Shown here piece by piece: positions 14,327 to 15,455 of a stretch of DNA of 15,455 nt (position 1 is its first letter; each line of letters opens with the position of its first letter). This DNA is from Oscillospiraceae bacterium. Lineage in GTDB: Bacteria > Bacillota > Clostridia > Oscillospirales > Acutalibacteraceae. The stretch spans positions 1-15,455 of the forward strand of contig JAFLUO010000038.1 of the NCBI GenBank assembly GCA_022508705.1. Reading direction: 5' to 3'. The notes beneath the pieces are model-generated. The model was not told the origin of the DNA and made no database searches. It worked only from the letters and a program-made list of their open reading frames with translations. The position numbers were made by a program, and so were the translations under genes.

Positions 14327-14358
14327 AAAAATGGCAGGCTTTTACGCCTGCCATTTTT
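14327..14358. terminator. Bidirectional rho-independent terminator
   Basis: AAAAATGGCAGGC and GCCTGCCATTTTT form a perfect 13-bp stem around a 6-base loop (TTTTAC). The A-run on one side and T-run on the other let it stop transcription in both directions. It sits between the convergent ureohydrolase and condensation-like genes. Confidence 0.92.
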
Positions 14359-14376
14359 CATTTGCTGTCTTATTTT

Positions 14377-15455
14377 TTATTCCTCAGCATCTCCTGTGAG
14401 TACCGCAAGGTTTTTCTCCATTAAATCGAAGAAATTTTCAACAATCTGTCTGTCCTGCTCGTTGCCTCTTACGCACATTGAAAGGGTAACGACATTTTTA
14501 TATGACGTTGCGGAAAGAAGCACGTACGGCTTATATTTAACCGCGCCCGTCATGAAAGCATCTGTCGGCTCATGACCTGAAAGGGCGAGCTTATCAGCCT
14601 CAAGAATACCTATGTTACTCATTGCAAGCAACGGGTTTGAATAGCCGATTTTAATAACCTCTTCCGAAGCGGTATGGGGCAAAATGCTGTAACCGAATTT
14701 AAGAAGGGGTAGACCGTAAAGCCCCATAAACTTATCGTTTTTAAATTTATTTACGCTTCTTACAACGTAATTGAGCGTCTGGAAAATATCCCGCCCGCGC
14801 TCGGGGATATTGCACTGCATAAATGCAGTGTGGTTGGTAATTCCCATATCCTCCGTGTCTTTAATGTGACGGCGAAGGTCAATCGCGCATGAAATCGTAA
14901 CGCTGTCGTAAGGATTGTAGCCTGCAAGCTCGTAAAGTGAATAAAAGTACGCGGTAACGAGCATATCGTTAATGGTAGCCCCGTGTTTTTTGCCCACAGC
15001 CTTAATTTTCATAAAACGCTCTTCGTCAATTTTACGGCGTGCTATGAACGAAACGTCTGCAATGCTGTTGTTCGTAAGAGGGAAAGAATGGTCGTCTTTA
15101 GCGCATACGTTTTTATAAAGATTTTTCGCCATTCTGGTTTCCGTGGGTGAAAAGCTTGAATAAACCTCTTCATAAGACCTTGAGCCTGTGCGAAGAGCTA
15201 TGGGGCTTTTATGCTCATTTACATAGTCATTGTAGTTCTTGCAAAGGGCTTTCACGAAATATTTAAGGTCGCCGCCGTCCATGCACATGTGGTTTTCAAC
15301 TATGCAAATAGTTGTTTTACCATCTTTGAAGAAAACCGCAACCTTCATTTGCAAGTGACTTTCGGGGGGAATGTACTGAGTTAAAAACTCCTCAACTGCT
15401 TCGTCAACATTTTCGGGATATGCAACTGTTACAACATCATTTATATTGTAAGGCA
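14377..15455 (-). CDS. Free-standing condensation-like acyltransferase, 5' end beyond window
   Basis: The frame is open to the right edge, giving 358 C-terminal residues; the true start lies outside. A TTG at 15354 is in frame but the upstream codons read on without a stop, so it is not taken as the start. The motif NHMCMDGGD (coding at about 15294-15268) is the HxxxDG active site of NRPS condensation domains and related CoA-dependent acyltransferases (WS/DGAT, PapA, alcohol acetyltransferases). The histidine is the expected catalytic base. The remaining sequence has the expected mixed fold, including ATINDMLVTAYFYSL and CAIDLRRHI, which match conserved positions in the second half of condensation-like proteins. 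No carrier or adenylation domain is visible. The acyl donor and acceptor are unknown; a lipid or small secondary metabolite is possible. It ends just before the shared terminator. Confidence 0.85.
   Translation of the reverse strand, partial: PYNINDVVTVAYPENVDEAVEEFLTQYIPPESHLQMKVAVFFKDGKTTICIVENHMCMDGGDLKYFVKALCKNYNDYVNEHKSPIALRTGSRSYEEVYSSFSPTETRMAKNLYKNVCAKDDHSFPLTNNSIADVSFIARRKIDEERFMKIKAVGKKHGATINDMLVTAYFYSLYELAGYNPYDSVTISCAIDLRRHIKDTEDMGITNHTAFMQCNIPERGRDIFQTLNYVVRSVNKFKNDKFMGLYGLPLLKFGYSILPHTASEEVIKIGYSNPLLAMSNIGILEADKLALSGHEPTDAFMTGAVKYKPYVLLSATSYKNVVTLSMCVRGNEQDRQIVENFFDLMEKNLAVLTGDAEE

Overview
The window looks like a chromosomal segment from a low-G+C Gram-positive anaerobe of the class Clostridia, probably a gut relative of the Oscillospiraceae/Ruminococcaceae. 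The basis is AGGAGG-type ribosome binding sites, consensus sigma-A-like promoters, occasional GTG starts, a Bce-like two-component/ABC module, a BioY vitamin transporter component, a cytoplasmic GH35 beta-galactosidase, and a GC-rich intergenic palindrome of a kind I recall from that group. The genus assignment is inference; no rRNA, tRNA or CRISPR array is visible.

Positions 1-4089 (minus strand) hold a compact regulatory/transport module in the order response regulator, histidine kinase, ABC ATPase, FtsX/MacB-type permease (cut by the left edge). The kinase has two membrane helices and almost no external loop, so it probably senses through the transporter. The same 6-4-6 inverted repeat, ATTACA-N4-TGTAAT, lies upstream of both the regulator gene and the ATPase gene. 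It matches the site I recall for BceR-like regulators, so the module probably controls itself and responds to an antimicrobial peptide or cell-envelope stress.

Positions 4097-8011 (minus strand) hold two single-gene units with their own promoters and terminators: a cytoplasmic GH35 beta-galactosidase and a membrane-bound nucleotide-sugar 4,6-dehydratase of the CapD/WbpM/PglF type. The dehydratase promoter matches the consensus exactly (TTGACA-N17-TATAAT) and carries a small palindrome in its spacer.

From 8107 the genes run on the plus strand. A small unrecognised beta-rich protein is translationally coupled to an RlmD/RumA-family RNA uracil-5-methyltransferase. Next comes a 724-residue protein joining an N-terminal PD-(D/E)XK nuclease to a DUF2075/superfamily 1-like helicase. 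By eye its composition is more AT-rich than its neighbours, so it looks like an acquired single-gene defence candidate. It is followed by bioY, a DUF1295 membrane protein and an arginase-family ureohydrolase.

A strong bidirectional terminator at 14327-14358 separates the arginase gene from a convergent minus-strand gene, cut by the right edge, for a free-standing condensation-like (HxxxDG) acyltransferase. The items most worth a second look are the nuclease-helicase protein and the paired Bce-like operators.
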